Below, piece by piece: positions 8,956 to 15,931 of a stretch of DNA of 25,035 nt (positions are counted from its first letter, which is position 1; every line of letters starts with the position of its first letter). The translations under genes were made by a program, and so were the position numbers. The notes under the pieces are model-generated. The model was not told where the DNA came from. It ran no database searches and was given only the letters and a program-made list of their open reading frames with translations. The DNA lies in the NCBI GenBank assembly GCA_035564115.1, contig DATMTN010000029.1:1-25035 (forward strand), in the 5' to 3' direction. This DNA is from JACMPA01 sp035564115. Lineage in GTDB: Bacteria; Patescibacteriota; Saccharimonadia; Saccharimonadales; UBA4665.

Positions 8956-8984
8956 TTGCTTTTTAGCGCAGCGGGACGTACCAT
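8956..8984 (+). promoter_or_regulatory. Probable promoter of the major pilin gene
   Basis: TTGCTT (8956-8961) and TACCAT (8979-8984) are separated by 17 nt in the 108-nt gap between pilC and the pilin. A leader of about 40 nt would follow, ending in a strong AAAGGGG ribosome binding site (9016-9022) 8 nt before the ATG. A separate promoter fits the need for many more pilin copies than assembly proteins. Confidence 0.5.
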
Positions 8985-9030
8985 CTAAACATAAGCACTA
9001 AACTATTAATAACGCAAAGGGGCACTTGCA

Positions 9031-9483
9031 ATGCTAAACAAGCTTAAGAACCGTAAACAAGAAGGCTTCACTATTATCGAAGTCTTGATCGTACTGGCTA
9101 TCGCCGGTTTGATTATTCTGATCGTCCTGTTAGCAGTACCTGCACTACAGCGTAACGGCCGCAATACCGCAACTAAGAATGATGCTTCATCTCTGGCTGG
9201 CGGTATTGGTGAATATAAGTCAAACAACGACGGTGGTAACCCAACGACTATCACTGGTACTGGTACAGTTACAATTTCTGGCGCAGCCGGTAGTATCTCT
9301 GCAACTGCTAAACTGCAGGGTAGTGTGGCGCCTGTTTCAGGCACGGTTGCGACTGCAGCGAACACCGTTGTGTACCACCTGGGTTTCAAGTGTGATGGTT
9401 CAGCATCTCCTCGCTCAACAGCAGTCTTCTACTGGACTGAGCAAGCTAGTGGCGGCAACGGTCAGAAGTGCGTTGAAGCCTAA
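9031..9483 (+). CDS. Major type IV pilin (prepilin), PilA/PilE-like
   Basis: The first 12 residues form a short basic leader ending in Gly12. Cleavage before Phe13 would yield a 138-aa mature pilin starting FTIIEVLIVLAIAGL, with the key Glu at mature position 5 and a hydrophobic alpha1 helix of about 25 residues. The C-terminal part is Gly/Thr/Ser-rich with two cysteines (in FKCDG and QKCVEA) that could close a D-loop disulfide. It has its own promoter, a strong ribosome binding site and a rho-independent terminator, and sits between pilC and pilD. These features mark it as the main structural subunit rather than a minor pilin; the role is inferred, while the prepilin motif is directly seen. 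Confidence 0.9.
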   Translation: MLNKLKNRKQEGFTIIEVLIVLAIAGLIILIVLLAVPALQRNGRNTATKNDASSLAGGIGEYKSNNDGGNPTTITGTGTVTISGAAGSISATAKLQGSVAPVSGTVATAANTVVYHLGFKCDGSASPRSTAVFYWTEQASGGNGQKCVEA

Positions 9484-9501
9484 GCTGTAAGGCATGAACA
9501 T

Positions 9502-9530
9502 AAAGAGCCACTTCGGTGGCTCTTTTCTTT
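9502..9530 (+). terminator. Rho-independent terminator of the major pilin
   Basis: A perfect 10-bp stem (9502-9511 with 9516-9525) encloses a TTCG tetraloop closed by C-G, an exceptionally stable loop, and runs into a T-rich tract. It lies 18 nt after the pilin stop. Confidence 0.93.
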
Positions 9531-9535
9531 TAGTG

Positions 9536-9544
9536 TGATACCAT
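9536..9544 (+). promoter_or_regulatory. Extended -10 promoter of pilD
   Basis: TGATACCAT is an extended -10 (TGN plus TACCAT at 9539-9544). The pilD ATG lies 7 nt later, at the expected transcription start. The TAAGG 2 nt before the ATG is too close to act as a normal ribosome binding site. Confidence 0.5.
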
Positions 9545-9551
9545 TAAGGTA

Positions 9552-10397
9552 ATGATTATCGCTATCCTAGCGCTCTTAGGTCTGGTATTCGGCAGCTTTG
9601 TGAATGCTTTTGTGTGGCGCCTGCGCGAGCAGGAGTTGCTGTTCGAAAAGAAGAAAAAGCCGACCAAGAAGCAACTGTTGAAGTTCTCGATACTGCAGGG
9701 CAGGAGTATGTGCCCGCATTGTGAGCACGAGCTAGCTGCTAAGGACCTGGTGCCAGTGCTGAGCTGGTTGAGCCTAAAGGGGAAGTGTCGCTACTGTGCT
9801 AAGCCGATCTCCTGGCAGTATCCGGCAGTAGAACTCGCCACGGCAGCGCTGTTTGTCGTATCGTATCTGTTTTGGCCCACAGCGATTACTGGGTTTGAAT
9901 GGCAGCACTTCGTGGTTTGGCTTGGCTTCCTGGTGATGTTCATGGCTCTTGCAGTCTATGACCTGCGCTGGTTCTTGCTGCCAGATAGGATAGTGTACCC
10001 CCTGATAAGCGTAGCGGCCCTAGAAACGGTTATCTTGGCGATACATGGCCACCAAGCTAGTCTGCTACTCTGGCCAGCCCTAGGGGCTCTGGTTATCGCA
10101 GGTACGTTTTGGGTGCTATTCCAGGTTTCAGCTGGCAATTGGATTGGGGGCGGAGACGTCAAACTGGGTGTCGTATTGGGCTTGTGGGCCAGTGGTGCTC
10201 GCATGGCACTGTTGGTTATCTTCTTCGCCTCGCTAATTGGCACGGTCTTCTCGCTGCCGATGCTTGTCAAGAGCAAGAGTGCCATGAAGCTACGCGTACC
10301 ATTCGGTCCCTTTTTATTGGCGGCCACGATTGTTGTCGTACTATTTGGCATGCACCTGATCAATTGGTATACGCAACGCTTACTCGGCCGTTACTAA
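9552..10397 (+). CDS. pilD: PilD, prepilin peptidase and N-methyltransferase
   Basis: This bifunctional membrane aspartic protease cuts prepilin leaders after glycine and methylates the new N-terminus. The 281 residues show the N-terminal methylation domain with four zinc cysteines (Cys54, Cys57, Cys79, Cys82) and the A24 peptidase core. The catalytic aspartates are Asp137 (in VYDLRWFLLPDRI) and Asp202 (in GGGDVKLG). About seven or eight hydrophobic helices are visible. All five prepilin-like proteins of this locus are expected substrates, though the PilX-like one has an atypical leader. The gene follows the pilin terminator and appears to have its own promoter with a leaderless start. Confidence 0.96.
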   Translation: MIIAILALLGLVFGSFVNAFVWRLREQELLFEKKKKPTKKQLLKFSILQGRSMCPHCEHELAAKDLVPVLSWLSLKGKCRYCAKPISWQYPAVELATAALFVVSYLFWPTAITGFEWQHFVVWLGFLVMFMALAVYDLRWFLLPDRIVYPLISVAALETVILAIHGHQASLLLWPALGALVIAGTFWVLFQVSAGNWIGGGDVKLGVVLGLWASGARMALLVIFFASLIGTVFSLPMLVKSKSAMKLRVPFGPFLLAATIVVVLFGMHLINWYTQRLLGRY

Positions 10398-10433
10398 ATA
10401 CAGCCTTAGCCGATGTGTTTACGCATATGCTTG

Positions 10434-10442
10434 TGGTATAAT
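10434..10442 (+). promoter_or_regulatory. Extended -10 promoter of the minor pilin operon
   Basis: TGGTATAAT (TATAAT at 10437-10442 with a TGN extension) lies 37 nt after the pilD stop. No good -35 is visible, as is usual for extended -10 promoters. The resulting leader would be about 50 nt long. Confidence 0.6.
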
Positions 10443-10498
10443 TCCAAACAGTTAAGGAGTTAGCGCGCGCTTTTCACAGGAACGCACGGAACAAAAAC

Positions 10499-11314
10499 AT
10501 GCTAAGGGGTGGCAAAGAATCCGCGGGCTTCACGATAGTGGAAACACTTATCGTGTTGGCGGTGAGCGCTATACTCGCGGTGAGTGCTATGCTTCTGGTT
10601 GCTGGCCGTCAGGCTAAAACACAGTTTGCAGTAGGGGCCAACGACCTAAAGCAGCAGTTAGAGCAGATTATTAACGAAACGCGGAGCGGCTACTATCCCG
10701 GCAACGGCGACTTTACTTGCACACCTCATACGGGGGCCGGGGGAACGCCCTTGATAACCGGTGGCGCTGCTGCACAAGGCACGAATGCCGGCTGTATATT
10801 CCTGGGTAAGGCGGTCGAGTTCGGCGTGCCTGATTTTCAATCGTTTGCAACCTACCCGTTGGTCGGCAATCGCCAAGATATGTCCAATCAAGAGGTATCG
10901 AGCTACAGCGCCGCAAAGGCGGTTGCCCTTACGAGTCATGTTGACTCTTCAAAAACAGAGGGTGGACTGCAGTTTAGCAAGGTAACCTATTATTTGAGCG
11001 ATGGATCGAGCCCTTCTTCTACTACTCAGGCCGTCTTTGCACTGGCCGATAGCCTGGGTGACTATGCGCCAAACGCTACTACTGGAGACCTGAACAGTGC
11101 AACTGAGAAGCTGAATTTGTACTATTTCTCCTTCCCGCCAAACTGGTCTGGTCCGATCGTAAACGGGATAGATACTGGCGGTGTGCATGACGGTAGCCCG
11201 ACACTTAACTCGCTTGATTTGTGCTTTGATGGTGGGGCGGGTAAGTTTGCAGTAATTACCATTACTGGTTTGGGCCAGTTGTCAGTTAAACTAAAGATTA
11301 AGACGGCATGCTAA
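10499..11314 (+). CDS. Minor type IV prepilin, FimT/GspH-like
   Basis: A short leader ends at Gly10, followed by FTIVETLIVLAVSAILAVSAML: cleavage before Phe11, Glu at mature position 5 and a hydrophobic helix of about 22 residues. The mature protein of about 261 residues is longer than the major pilin and has several cysteines. It heads a four-gene operon of pilin-like proteins; in other bacteria such minor pilins form a priming complex at the pilus tip. No clear ribosome binding site stands before the ATG; a perfect AAGGAG lies far upstream at 10454-10459. The last 7 nt overlap the next gene. The exact minor pilin type is uncertain. Confidence 0.88.
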   Translation: MLRGGKESAGFTIVETLIVLAVSAILAVSAMLLVAGRQAKTQFAVGANDLKQQLEQIINETRSGYYPGNGDFTCTPHTGAGGTPLITGGAAAQGTNAGCIFLGKAVEFGVPDFQSFATYPLVGNRQDMSNQEVSSYSAAKAVALTSHVDSSKTEGGLQFSKVTYYLSDGSSPSSTTQAVFALADSLGDYAPNATTGDLNSATEKLNLYYFSFPPNWSGPIVNGIDTGGVHDGSPTLNSLDLCFDGGAGKFAVITITGLGQLSVKLKIKTAC

Positions 11315-11760
11315 AGAATATTACGCGAGTCAAAATGGGTAGTGGACAGCAGCGCGGCGATACGATTATCGAGGTGCTGATTTCTATTGCTATCGTAAGT
11401 CTGGTACTGGCCGGGTCGTATGCCATCACTAATCGTAATGTGACAACTAGCCAAGATACACAGGAACATGGTCAAGCGCTCTTAATCGTGCAGCAGCAAA
11501 TAGAGGGCCTGCGCTACTTATCTGCGTCAGGTACCGATCTGACGACGACTTTTCCTGCATCACACTGCGTAAGTCTCGCGGGCGTACCGACACCATCATC
11601 GTCCTGTAGTATGAATTCGAGCGGCGCGGCATGTGGTGTCGGGGCCTGTTACACCGTGTCCATAACGCAGCCACCCATTGCTAACACGTATAACGTTGCA
11701 GTTACCTGGTCGGATGTACGGGGCAACACCGCTAAAGTATCCATGGATTACGGCATATGA
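11308..11760 (+). CDS. Minor type IV prepilin, PilV-like
   Basis: The prepilin site reads QQRG then DTIIEVLISIAIVSL: Gly17 is the last leader residue, position +1 is Asp instead of the usual Phe or Met, and Glu sits at +5. A hydrophobic helix and a 115-residue outer domain with several cysteines follow. DTIIEVLISIAI-type starts are familiar in PilV-like minor pilins. The ATG lies inside the end of the previous gene and the stop overlaps the next ATG (ATGA), so translation of the set is probably coupled. Confidence 0.88.
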   Translation: MLKNITRVKMGSGQQRGDTIIEVLISIAIVSLVLAGSYAITNRNVTTSQDTQEHGQALLIVQQQIEGLRYLSASGTDLTTTFPASHCVSLAGVPTPSSSCSMNSSGAACGVGACYTVSITQPPIANTYNVAVTWSDVRGNTAKVSMDYGI

Positions 11761-12461
11761 TACATCTCAAGCGAATGACTTCGGATAAATCTGGCTTCAC
11801 TATCGTGGAATTGATGGTGGCTACGCTTGTCTTTGCGATTATCCTAGTGGTGATCACGAGTGGAATAATCCATTTCACAGCCGACTACTATAAGGGTGTG
11901 AACACCTCTGCTACCCAAACAGCTGCGCGCAATATTGCGAATATTATTGCGCAAAATCTTCAGTATGGCGGTGGCCAAGACGTGTATGATGGCTCGCATG
12001 CAGCAGCGGGCTATATCTGTGTCGGTGCTACGCGTATTGACTATAATTTAGGCTATGAGCTCACAGCTAACCCAATATCTTCCTCCAATTACGCCATTGT
12101 GGTATCCGCTGACGATTGCTCCACGGCGACATTTCCTAGCGCTGCAAAGCAGCCCAAGGAATACCTGGGGCCCCACATGCGAGTAACAAACCTCAAGATT
12201 ACGCGAGTGCTTGGGGTTACGAACAATCTGTATAAGATCAGCATCGGTGTCGCGTATGGTGATCCTGACCTGTTGTGCGCCCGAAATATCCCCGCTACGA
12301 ACCCAGGCGGCTGCGCTCCAACTCAATCTGTTCCCGCAACCGCATCGTTCTGGACGAGTAATGGAGCTTTTATAGGGTGCAAGGGCATTACAGGCTCCGA
12401 GTATTGTGCGGCAGCGCGTCTAAACACTGAAGTTGTGTCACGGTTTGGGCTAAGTTCGTAA
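11757..12461 (+). CDS. Minor type IV prepilin, PilW-like
   Basis: The leader ends at Gly13, followed by FTIVELMVATLVFAIILVVITSG, a classic class III signal with Glu at mature position 5. The outer domain of about 200 residues contains paired cysteines and the alpha1 continuation ARNIANIIAQNLQYGGG seen in PilW/PilJ-type minor pilins. It overlaps the preceding gene by 4 nt. Together with its neighbours it matches the usual fimT-pilV-pilW-pilX order of tip-complex operons. Confidence 0.87.
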   Translation: MIHLKRMTSDKSGFTIVELMVATLVFAIILVVITSGIIHFTADYYKGVNTSATQTAARNIANIIAQNLQYGGGQDVYDGSHAAAGYICVGATRIDYNLGYELTANPISSSNYAIVVSADDCSTATFPSAAKQPKEYLGPHMRVTNLKITRVLGVTNNLYKISIGVAYGDPDLLCARNIPATNPGGCAPTQSVPATASFWTSNGAFIGCKGITGSEYCAAARLNTEVVSRFGLSS

Positions 12462-12495
12462 TTTATGCATGAGAGGCTACAATAAGGGGAAAGCT

Positions 12496-13509
12496 ATGAG
12501 ACGTACACACCAAAACGACCAAGCGGGTATGGTAGCAATCATCATAACGATGATCATGATATTCGTCATCACGCTCATTGTCCTCGGTTTTGCCGAAGTT
12601 ACTCGCCGTAATCAGCGCGAAGCGCTTGATACCCAATTGGCGAGCCAAGCCTATTACGCGGCTGAGACAGGGGTGAATGATGTGGTTAGTTACATCAGGC
12701 ACACCGGCCCAATAGGATCACCGAACACGGGCTGTAGTAATGGAACTGTACTGCCACGTGATCTTCGTACGGATCACAGCGTCGCAACTACTTGCATAAT
12801 GGTTGACCCTAATCCTAACTCGCTGGTTGTCGACACGATTAACCCATCAACGGATAACGTTGTGTGGGACGTCAAAAACTCAAGTGATGCGGCATTTTCG
12901 ACCCTTACGTTTAAATGGTCTCCGGATCCGAGTAGTAGCGGTGCGTGTGGGAGTGGTGCTACGACGTATCCAAAACCTACCGCCTGGAACTGTCAGTATG
13001 GGTTACTTCGTGTCGACCTTGTGCCAGCGGGTACACCTCTAGATGCCGTGTCGCTGACCAATGCCAACAAAACCTTCTACCTGAAACCAGGTAGTGCAAA
13101 CACGAGTAACCCTCTTACTCTTGGCGGAGCGGCTGCCTACCAGGTTGGCTGCCGACCAGGTAATCCAAATCCGGGGCTCTGTACAGTGAACATAAATGTA
13201 AGCGGCAGTGAATACTACATGCGTCTTACATCACAGTATGCGACCGTCAAGAATCTTGTGCTGACGGCAACTCAGGCTACGGGTCCGGCGAAGTTCAGCA
13301 ATGGGCAGATAGTCGTCGACTCGACTGGTCGAGCTCAGGACCAGGTCAAACGTATTCGTGTACGTATACCCCTTGGTCAGTCCTCTAGTCTGCCGGTCTT
13401 CGGTCTGCAGAGTGCGACCACGATTTGTAAGAACTTGGGTGTAGGGATTACTACCCCAGCCAACCCAAGCCCTCTCTATGACAAGCAGGCTTGTAGTAGT
13501 ATTTGGTAG
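12496..13509 (+). CDS. PilX-like minor pilin-associated protein
   Basis: The product (337 aa from the ATG at 12496) begins with a short basic leader, then AGMVAIIITMIMIFVITLIVLGFAEVTRR, a hydrophobic helix like that of PilX, followed by ALDTQLASQAYYAAETGVND. The phrase AYYAAETGVND is characteristic of PilX N-terminal regions, where many members lack the +5 Glu, as here. I prefer the ATG at 12496 because AAGGGG lies 6 nt upstream; an ATG at 12469 would add nine residues. It ends the minor pilin operon and runs convergently toward the recombinase gene, with 22 nt between the stops and no clear terminator. Confidence 0.85.
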   Translation: MRRTHQNDQAGMVAIIITMIMIFVITLIVLGFAEVTRRNQREALDTQLASQAYYAAETGVNDVVSYIRHTGPIGSPNTGCSNGTVLPRDLRTDHSVATTCIMVDPNPNSLVVDTINPSTDNVVWDVKNSSDAAFSTLTFKWSPDPSSSGACGSGATTYPKPTAWNCQYGLLRVDLVPAGTPLDAVSLTNANKTFYLKPGSANTSNPLTLGGAAAYQVGCRPGNPNPGLCTVNINVSGSEYYMRLTSQYATVKNLVLTATQATGPAKFSNGQIVVDSTGRAQDQVKRIRVRIPLGQSSSLPVFGLQSATTICKNLGVGITTPANPSPLYDKQACSSIW

Positions 13510-13531
13510 CCCCGTTCAGCTTTACTGGTAA

Positions 13532-14461
13532 TTACTCTTCTTCGGTCTCTTCGATCTTGCCATGGAACCGTTCGTGAACGGCCTTCAGGTGTGGATCGGT
13601 GACGTGCGTGTAAATCTGGGTAGTGGCGATGTTGCTGTGGCCCAACATGGCCTGCACAGAGCGTAGGTCAGCGCCGTTCATCAACAGATCGGTGGCAAAT
13701 GAATGCCGCAACGTGTGCGGGCTGACGTGCTTGGTGATACCAGCCAGCAGGGCATAGCGAGCCACCAGGCGCTGCACGCTGCGCACGGTCAGGCGATGAA
13801 AGTTACCGCTCCGGTCGACTTGCTTAGTGCCACTGTAGCGGATAAAGAGCGGCCGAGTGTTATCCTCACGAGCTTCTAGATAGCGCTCAATCCAGTAGGC
13901 AGCTTCCTTACTGATAAATATTGGTCGATCCTTCTGGCCTTTACCACGTACCATGAACTCGCGGCGCTTCAGATTTATGTGGTCTCGGTCTAGGCTGGTT
14001 AGCTCGCTGACACGCAGGCCAGAACTGAAAAGTAGCTCCAGAATTGCCTTGTCACGCAGCCCACCAACAGAGGTTATATCCGGCTGAGCAAATAATCTGC
14101 TCAATTCTTCCTCGTTCAGAAAGGTAACTTGCTTGCGCACCTGCTTGCCCAGTTCGATCTTGTCTGGAGCCAGGGCGGGGATGTCGCGCTTGGCACAGAA
14201 ACGCAGGAAGCTGCGCAGGGCTATCAGGTGATAGTTCAGAGTTGTTTTGCCTAACTCATCACTGGTATTAGTGCCGAGACGGTTGAGCCACAGGCGCCAT
14301 TTGCGCACCAGTTCGGTATCTATCTCATCCACTTTGATCTCGCCGGCAAAGTCGAGCAGGCGGGTCAGGTAGTGGTCGTAGTTGGCGATCGTCTTCTGCG
14401 AGCGATTCTGCTCGATCTCTAAGTACTCCAGAAAGTCCGTTTTAGCTTTGGCAAATCGCAT
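13532..14461 (-). CDS. XerC/XerD-family tyrosine recombinase
   Basis: This enzyme cuts and rejoins DNA through a tyrosine nucleophile; Xer members resolve chromosome dimers at dif. From the ATG at 14461 the protein has 309 residues, close to XerD size, with an N-terminal SAM-like core-binding domain (about 1-95) and a catalytic domain. The full active site is visible: Arg150, Lys174, His249, Arg252, His275 and Tyr284 (in TQIYTHV). A longer frame to 14545 exists, but the shorter start fits the family N-terminus and has a TACAAT box ending 8 nt upstream, suggesting a leaderless mRNA. With no phage genes nearby, a housekeeping Xer is more likely than an integrase. The acidic tail EETEEE is unusual but minor. 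Confidence 0.93.
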   Translation of the reverse strand: MRFAKAKTDFLEYLEIEQNRSQKTIANYDHYLTRLLDFAGEIKVDEIDTELVRKWRLWLNRLGTNTSDELGKTTLNYHLIALRSFLRFCAKRDIPALAPDKIELGKQVRKQVTFLNEEELSRLFAQPDITSVGGLRDKAILELLFSSGLRVSELTSLDRDHINLKRREFMVRGKGQKDRPIFISKEAAYWIERYLEAREDNTRPLFIRYSGTKQVDRSGNFHRLTVRSVQRLVARYALLAGITKHVSPHTLRHSFATDLLMNGADLRSVQAMLGHSNIATTQIYTHVTDPHLKAVHERFHGKIEETEEE

Positions 14462-14469
14462 ATGTCTAT

Positions 14470-14475
14470 ATTGTA
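14470..14475 (-). promoter_or_regulatory. -10 box of the recombinase gene
   Basis: TACAAT on the minus strand ends 8 nt before the ATG at 14461. No -35 of good quality is seen. The spacing places the transcription start at or next to the start codon. Confidence 0.5.
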
Positions 14476-14580
14476 TCCTACGGGTATGGTTATCAGTACT
14501 CGAAGAATGGAAATTTAGTTTCGTTCTACTACGAGCCTCCACCATACGGCAGGGCTCAGCCAGTCACCGGCTCAATCTGT

Positions 14581-14586
14581 TATACT
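14581..14586 (+). promoter_or_regulatory. -10 box of ndk
   Basis: TATACT lies 29 nt before the ndk ATG and is followed by a short leader with AAGGA (14605-14609) 6 nt before the start. Unlike several neighbours, ndk therefore has a normal leadered mRNA. No clear -35 is visible. Confidence 0.5.
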
Positions 14587-14615
14587 AGTGACTAAAGTTT
14601 AAACAAGGACACTGA

Positions 14616-15080
14616 ATGGAACGAACACTTGTCATTGCCAAACCAGACGCCGTGCAACGCGGTCTTGTTGGCGAAATTGTAAAACGCCTAGAGAGCAAAG
14701 GCCTCAAACTCATCGGTATGAAGATGGCCAGCCTGGACGAAACGATTTTGCGCATTCACTACGAAGAGCACGTCGAAAAGGGCTTCTACAAGGGTCTCGA
14801 GGAGTTTATGAAGAGCTCACCGGTCGTTCTAATGGCCTGGGAGGGCTTCGAGTGTATTGATTCTGTCCGCAGCATCGTCGGTGCGACCAACCCACGCCAG
14901 GCGGCGCCAGGCAGCATCCGCGGTGACTACGCTATCGGCGTTGGCCGTAACCTGATTCATGCTTCTGACTCGAAGCTAAGTGGCGAACGTGAGGTTGGCA
15001 TCTTCTTCGATCCCAAGGAGCTGTTCGACTACGACAAGTCCGAGTACATGCACCTGTACGAAGAATTTGAACGCGCCTAA
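14616..15080 (+). CDS. ndk: Nucleoside diphosphate kinase
   Basis: Ndk moves the terminal phosphate from ATP to nucleoside diphosphates through a phosphohistidine, balancing NTP and dNTP pools in the cytoplasm. The 154-aa protein starts ERTLVIAKPDAVQRGLVGEI and carries the active-site His115 in NLIHASDS. Other conserved parts are the ATNP loop (about 90-93), GSIRGDY (about 99-105) and a C-terminal segment slightly longer than in E. coli. The gene is divergent from the recombinase and ends with its own terminator. All catalytic elements are present, so the call is secure. Confidence 0.97.
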   Translation: MERTLVIAKPDAVQRGLVGEIVKRLESKGLKLIGMKMASLDETILRIHYEEHVEKGFYKGLEEFMKSSPVVLMAWEGFECIDSVRSIVGATNPRQAAPGSIRGDYAIGVGRNLIHASDSKLSGEREVGIFFDPKELFDYDKSEYMHLYEEFERA

Positions 15081-15107
15081 AAACCGTTCTTAGTAGTAAT
15101 TTTGGGG

Positions 15108-15144
15108 GCATCTCTGTAGAATAACAGGGGTGCTCTCGTTTTTT
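15108..15144 (+). terminator. Rho-independent terminator of ndk
   Basis: A 10-bp stem with two G-T pairs (15108-15117 with 15124-15133) and a 6-nt loop is followed by a run of T at 15139-15144. It lies 28 nt after the ndk stop. Confidence 0.75.
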
Positions 15145-15192
15145 GAGGGGTAGTCGTCCTCATCTGCTTCGCAGATCGGTCCTCGCTCACGG

Positions 15193-15198
15193 TATAAT
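15193..15198 (+). promoter_or_regulatory. -10 box for tRNA-Arg and maf
   Basis: A perfect TATAAT lies 33 nt before the tRNA. It is part of an inverted repeat, ATAATTTT (15194-15201) with AAAATTAT (15212-15219), flanked by the direct repeat TCGCTCAC at 15183-15190 and 15221-15228. No consensus -35 is seen. Confidence 0.5.
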
Positions 15199-15230
15199 TT
15201 TATGCAGGCACAAAATTATGTCGCTCACTC

Positions 15231-15305
15231 GTCCCCATAGTTCAATGGATAGAATAACTCCGTCCTAAGGAGCAGATAGCGGTTCGAATCCGTTTGGGGA
15301 TACCA
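15231..15305 (+). tRNA. tRNA-Arg(CCT)
   Basis: A full cloverleaf is visible: acceptor GTCCCCA with TGGGGAT (first pair G-T), D arm, anticodon loop GTCCTAA with anticodon CCT reading AGG, and T arm with loop TTCGAAT. CCA is encoded. The outermost anticodon-stem pair is A-C. maf begins 11 nt after the CCA end. Confidence 0.95.
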
Positions 15306-15316
15306 ATACGTCACTT

Positions 15317-15889
15317 ATGAAAATTATCCTTGGTTCACAATCACGCGGTCGGCAAAAAGTGCTCAGAGAAGCCGGCTTTGACTTTGAGGTTATGCCGGCT
15401 GATATCGACGAAAAGGCAATCCGCACAGATGATTACGAGCTATTGCCGCAGTTAATTGCCAAAGCCAAGAACGATGCACTCGTTGAAAAAATTCACGAAC
15501 CGGCTATTTTGATTACTGCCGATACGGTCACAATATTCGAAGGTGAGCTTCGTGAGAAGCCTGTTTCGGAAGCACAGGCGAGGGAATTTCTGCGTAGTTA
15601 CGAGCCGAGAACGCCATCGATTATTGTCTCCGCAGTTGCCGTTACGAACTTGACCACCGGTAAAAAAGCCTCCGGCTATTCGCGGGCCGAAATCTACTTC
15701 AAGCGTTTTGATCACAAAGCCATCGAGCACATTATCACTGACGGGTACGTTATGGGCTGTGCTGGAGCCTTCGCAATTGAGCTACCACTATTCCAGAACT
15801 ATATTGATCGCATCAGTGGTGATGCAGACTCGGTCATTGGTGTCTCGGCTCAATTGGTTACGCAGCTTATTGGAGAAGTGACCGCCTAG
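15317..15889 (+). CDS. maf: Maf-family nucleotide pyrophosphatase
   Basis: Maf proteins hydrolyse non-canonical or modified nucleoside triphosphates to monophosphates and are linked with septum formation in some bacteria. The 190-aa product shows the N-terminal signature as LGSQSRGRQKVLREAGFDFEV, the ADTV segment (about 68-71), the EKPVSEAQAREFL motif, and a C-terminal GCAGAFAIE segment where many members have GKAGAYGIQ. The ATG is 11 nt after the tRNA-Arg CCA end with no ribosome binding site, so the mRNA is probably freed by tRNA 3' processing or starts at a promoter inside the tRNA end. Substrate preference cannot be told from sequence. Confidence 0.92.
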   Translation: MKIILGSQSRGRQKVLREAGFDFEVMPADIDEKAIRTDDYELLPQLIAKAKNDALVEKIHEPAILITADTVTIFEGELREKPVSEAQAREFLRSYEPRTPSIIVSAVAVTNLTTGKKASGYSRAEIYFKRFDHKAIEHIITDGYVMGCAGAFAIELPLFQNYIDRISGDADSVIGVSAQLVTQLIGEVTA

Positions 15890-15919
15890 GCTTCTCTGTA
15901 CGCAGGCAACCACAAGAGG

Positions 15920-15925
15920 TACAAT
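15920..15925 (+). promoter_or_regulatory. -10 box of the PH-domain/PpiC operon
   Basis: TACAAT ends 6 nt before the ATG at 15932, so a transcript would start at the start codon. No Shine-Dalgarno sequence is present. Confidence 0.5.
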
Positions 15926-15931
15926 ACGGAT

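Noticed and set aside
15122..15131. Recurrent decamer TAACAGGGGT (also 18320-18329 and 24410-24419) as a regulatory repeat
   Set aside because: The first copy is part of the ndk terminator stem and the last pairs within an inverted repeat; three short copies with different contexts do not make a convincing motif.
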